Below, piece by piece: positions 62,792 to 64,000 of a stretch of 64,000 bases of DNA. Source of the stretch: Aquabacterium sp. (GTDB lineage: Bacteria; Pseudomonadota; Gammaproteobacteria; Burkholderiales; Burkholderiaceae_C); NCBI GenBank assembly GCA_023150345.1, contig JAKLLB010000013.1, forward strand, positions 1 through 64,000, given 5' to 3'. A model generated the notes under the pieces. That model saw only the letters and a list, made by a program, of their open reading frames with translations. It was not told the DNA's origin and ran no database searches. The stretch's first letter is position 1, and every line of letters begins with the position of its first letter. The translations under genes were made by a program, and so were the position numbers.

Positions 62792-64000
62792 TCACCGCGG
62801 TATGACGCCCCACACGGGGTCGTCGGTGTAGGCCGCGGCCTGTTGCGCAAAGTTCGCGGCCGACTGCACCCGCTGCCACGCCGCCGCCGCGCCCTCGGCT
62901 CCGTGATCGACCGCATAGGCCAGCGCCGGCAGCAGGTTGCCCCAGTAGCCGGTGGCCGATGTCGGGTAGCCACTGTCCAATGCCGCGCCCGACTCGACCT
63001 CGGTGGGCAGTTTCATGGCCCGTGCCACCTCGCCCCAATGCGTGTACCAGGGGCCGGCTCCGGACCAGTCGGCCCGGGCGCTGGGGGCGTACGGCAGGGT
63101 GTACTGCGCCGCCCATGGATAGCCGAACGATGCCGTGCCGCTGCCGCCCAGCCGACCCACCACCGACCGGTACTTCCAGGCCAGGAATGCGTCGAGGGCA
63201 GCAGTTTGCGCGGGGCTGCACACCTGAAGGTCCTTCAGATAGCCCCAGGCGGCGGTGAAGAAGTCGTCCATCCAGCTCGCCGAGGTCCACGGGTCCTGGG
63301 TGCCGTTGTAGTTGGAGTAAGGCTGGACCAGGCCCAGTGCATTGTGGTTTGCACGTGCATAGCGCTCATGGTGATGATCGACATTGGCGTCGATCACAGC
63401 GGTGAGCTCGGCATGCAGCGGATCGTCCGGTGGCGTCACGGCCACCGCCTGCGCCAGCGTACGCATGGCCCACGCCGCACCGCGCGTGGTGTTCGCCCCG
63501 GCCTGGCTGAGCAACAGCCCGCGCGAGCCGTCGCGGGTGGTGTCGGTCTGCTTGAAGTGGTTGGCGAGTGCGACGAACTGCACTTCTTCGGCAAAGTAGT
63601 GCCAGCCGGTGAGCAGGTATGCCATGTAGCCGATCGACGGGTGGTGCGACGTGGCAAAGGCCGGTGGCACCGGCCCCGTGGCCGCTGGGGTGTATTGGTC
63701 GCGGCTCGACGCGCCGCTGCTGGTGAGGCCGGCGCTTGCACCATCCAGCACCAGTGAAGGGTATGCGGACGGCAGCGCCGGCGCCTGGGTCGATTCGTCC
63801 CGGAAATGTGTACCGTAGCGGCCTGCGGCGCAGGCCTGAATCATGACGGCGTCGAAGGCTCGTGGATCGGCGCGCGTCACGAGGTAAGCCACGTCCCACT
63901 CGGGTAGCAGGCCGATCGACGGATCGTAACCGGCAGCCCCCATGCCGAGCGGATAGCCCGCGCGTTCCAGTGGCGTGTAACGCGTCGCCAGCCGCGACAA
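62792..64000 (-). CDS. large secreted or surface protein, C-terminal part (5' end outside window), function unknown
   Basis: The frame is open from the window edge to the stop at 62792, about 402 residues. It is rich in Trp, Tyr and His with helix pairs such as 'IDANVDHHHERYARANHNALGLVQPYSNYNGTQDPWTSASWMDDFFTAAWGYLKDLQ' and 'YWGNLLPALAYAVDHGAEGAAAAWQRV', suggesting an alpha/alpha-toroid like those of some polysaccharide lyases and glycosidases. This is only a fold impression; no family was recognised. Probably cotranscribed with the propeller-like lipoprotein. Confidence 0.6.
   Translation of the reverse strand: MSRLATRYTPLERAGYPLGMGAAGYDPSIGLLPEWDVAYLVTRADPRAFDAVMIQACAAGRYGTHFRDESTQAPALPSAYPSLVLDGASAGLTSSGASSRDQYTPAATGPVPPAFATSHHPSIGYMAYLLTGWHYFAEEVQFVALANHFKQTDTTRDGSRGLLLSQAGANTTRGAAWAMRTLAQAVAVTPPDDPLHAELTAVIDANVDHHHERYARANHNALGLVQPYSNYNGTQDPWTSASWMDDFFTAAWGYLKDLQVCSPAQTAALDAFLAWKYRSVVGRLGGSGTASFGYPWAAQYTLPYAPSARADWSGAGPWYTHWGEVARAMKLPTEVESGAALDSGYPTSATGYWGNLLPALAYAVDHGAEGAAAAWQRVQSAANFAQQAAAYTDDPVWGVIPR

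Overview
The window is high-GC (about 65-70 %), densely coded DNA with frequent GTG/TTG starts and many 1-8 base ATGA/TGATG gene overlaps. Gene content (homogentisate pathway, C-P lyase, and a complete exosortase A / PEP-CTERM exopolysaccharide locus with the PrsK-PrsR regulators) points to a free-living, probably floc- or biofilm-forming betaproteobacterium of the order Burkholderiales, in the Rubrivivax/Leptothrix/Aquincola/Piscinibacter neighbourhood. This placement is inferred from gene content. No rRNA, tRNA, CRISPR array, insertion sequence or prophage was seen.

Left part (1-5 kb): the tail of an MBL-fold hydrolase, fumarylacetoacetase (tyrosine catabolism), a CorA/ZntB-type cation transporter and a phytase-like lipoprotein. 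5-16.3 kb is a phosphorus-scavenging block. A DUF1045 2H-phosphoesterase gene diverges from the C-P lyase operon phnGHIJKLM. Facing it is phnC-phnD-phnE followed by a PhnZ-like HD oxygenase. A periplasmic glycerophosphodiesterase diverges from phnC. No phnF, phnN, phnO or phnP is present. Two weak Pho-box-like sites lie in the two divergent promoter regions.

16.2-21.7 kb is mixed metabolism: thioesterase, HTD2-type dehydratase, class V aminotransferase, a two-gene DUF2249 + HxCP-protein operon behind a near-perfect NsrR-type operator, and 4-hydroxyphenylpyruvate dioxygenase divergent from an Lrp/AsnC regulator.

21.8-61.4 kb is an exosortase A (XrtA) island. It opens with a FeeM-type N-acyltransferase fused to a PilZ domain, a trypsin-like protease and a second, deletion-broken FeeM-PilZ copy. 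Next come the initiating sugar transferase, PrsK/PrsR, the PrsT TPR lipoprotein, an opposite-strand pair (E1/ThiF-like enzyme + methyltransferase), and a PEP-CTERM protein resembling flocculation protein PepA, with a sigma-54 promoter and an upstream TGTC-N9-GACA element. A long, tightly packed operon (36.4-61.4 kb) then encodes export (Wza-like, Wzz-like, tyrosine kinase, outer-membrane protein, ATPase), sugar supply (WecB, WbpA/TviB), glycosyltransferases, deacetylases, FemAB, exosortase A-EpsI, MBOAT/SGNH acylation, an AsnB-type amidotransferase that looks frameshifted, a PaaK/CapK-like ligase and an O-antigen-ligase-like protein. Together they would make, decorate and export an acidic amino-sugar polysaccharide and sort PEP-CTERM proteins to the surface.

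The right end carries two opposite-strand secreted proteins (a beta-propeller-like lipoprotein and the C-terminal part of a large helical protein) of unknown function.
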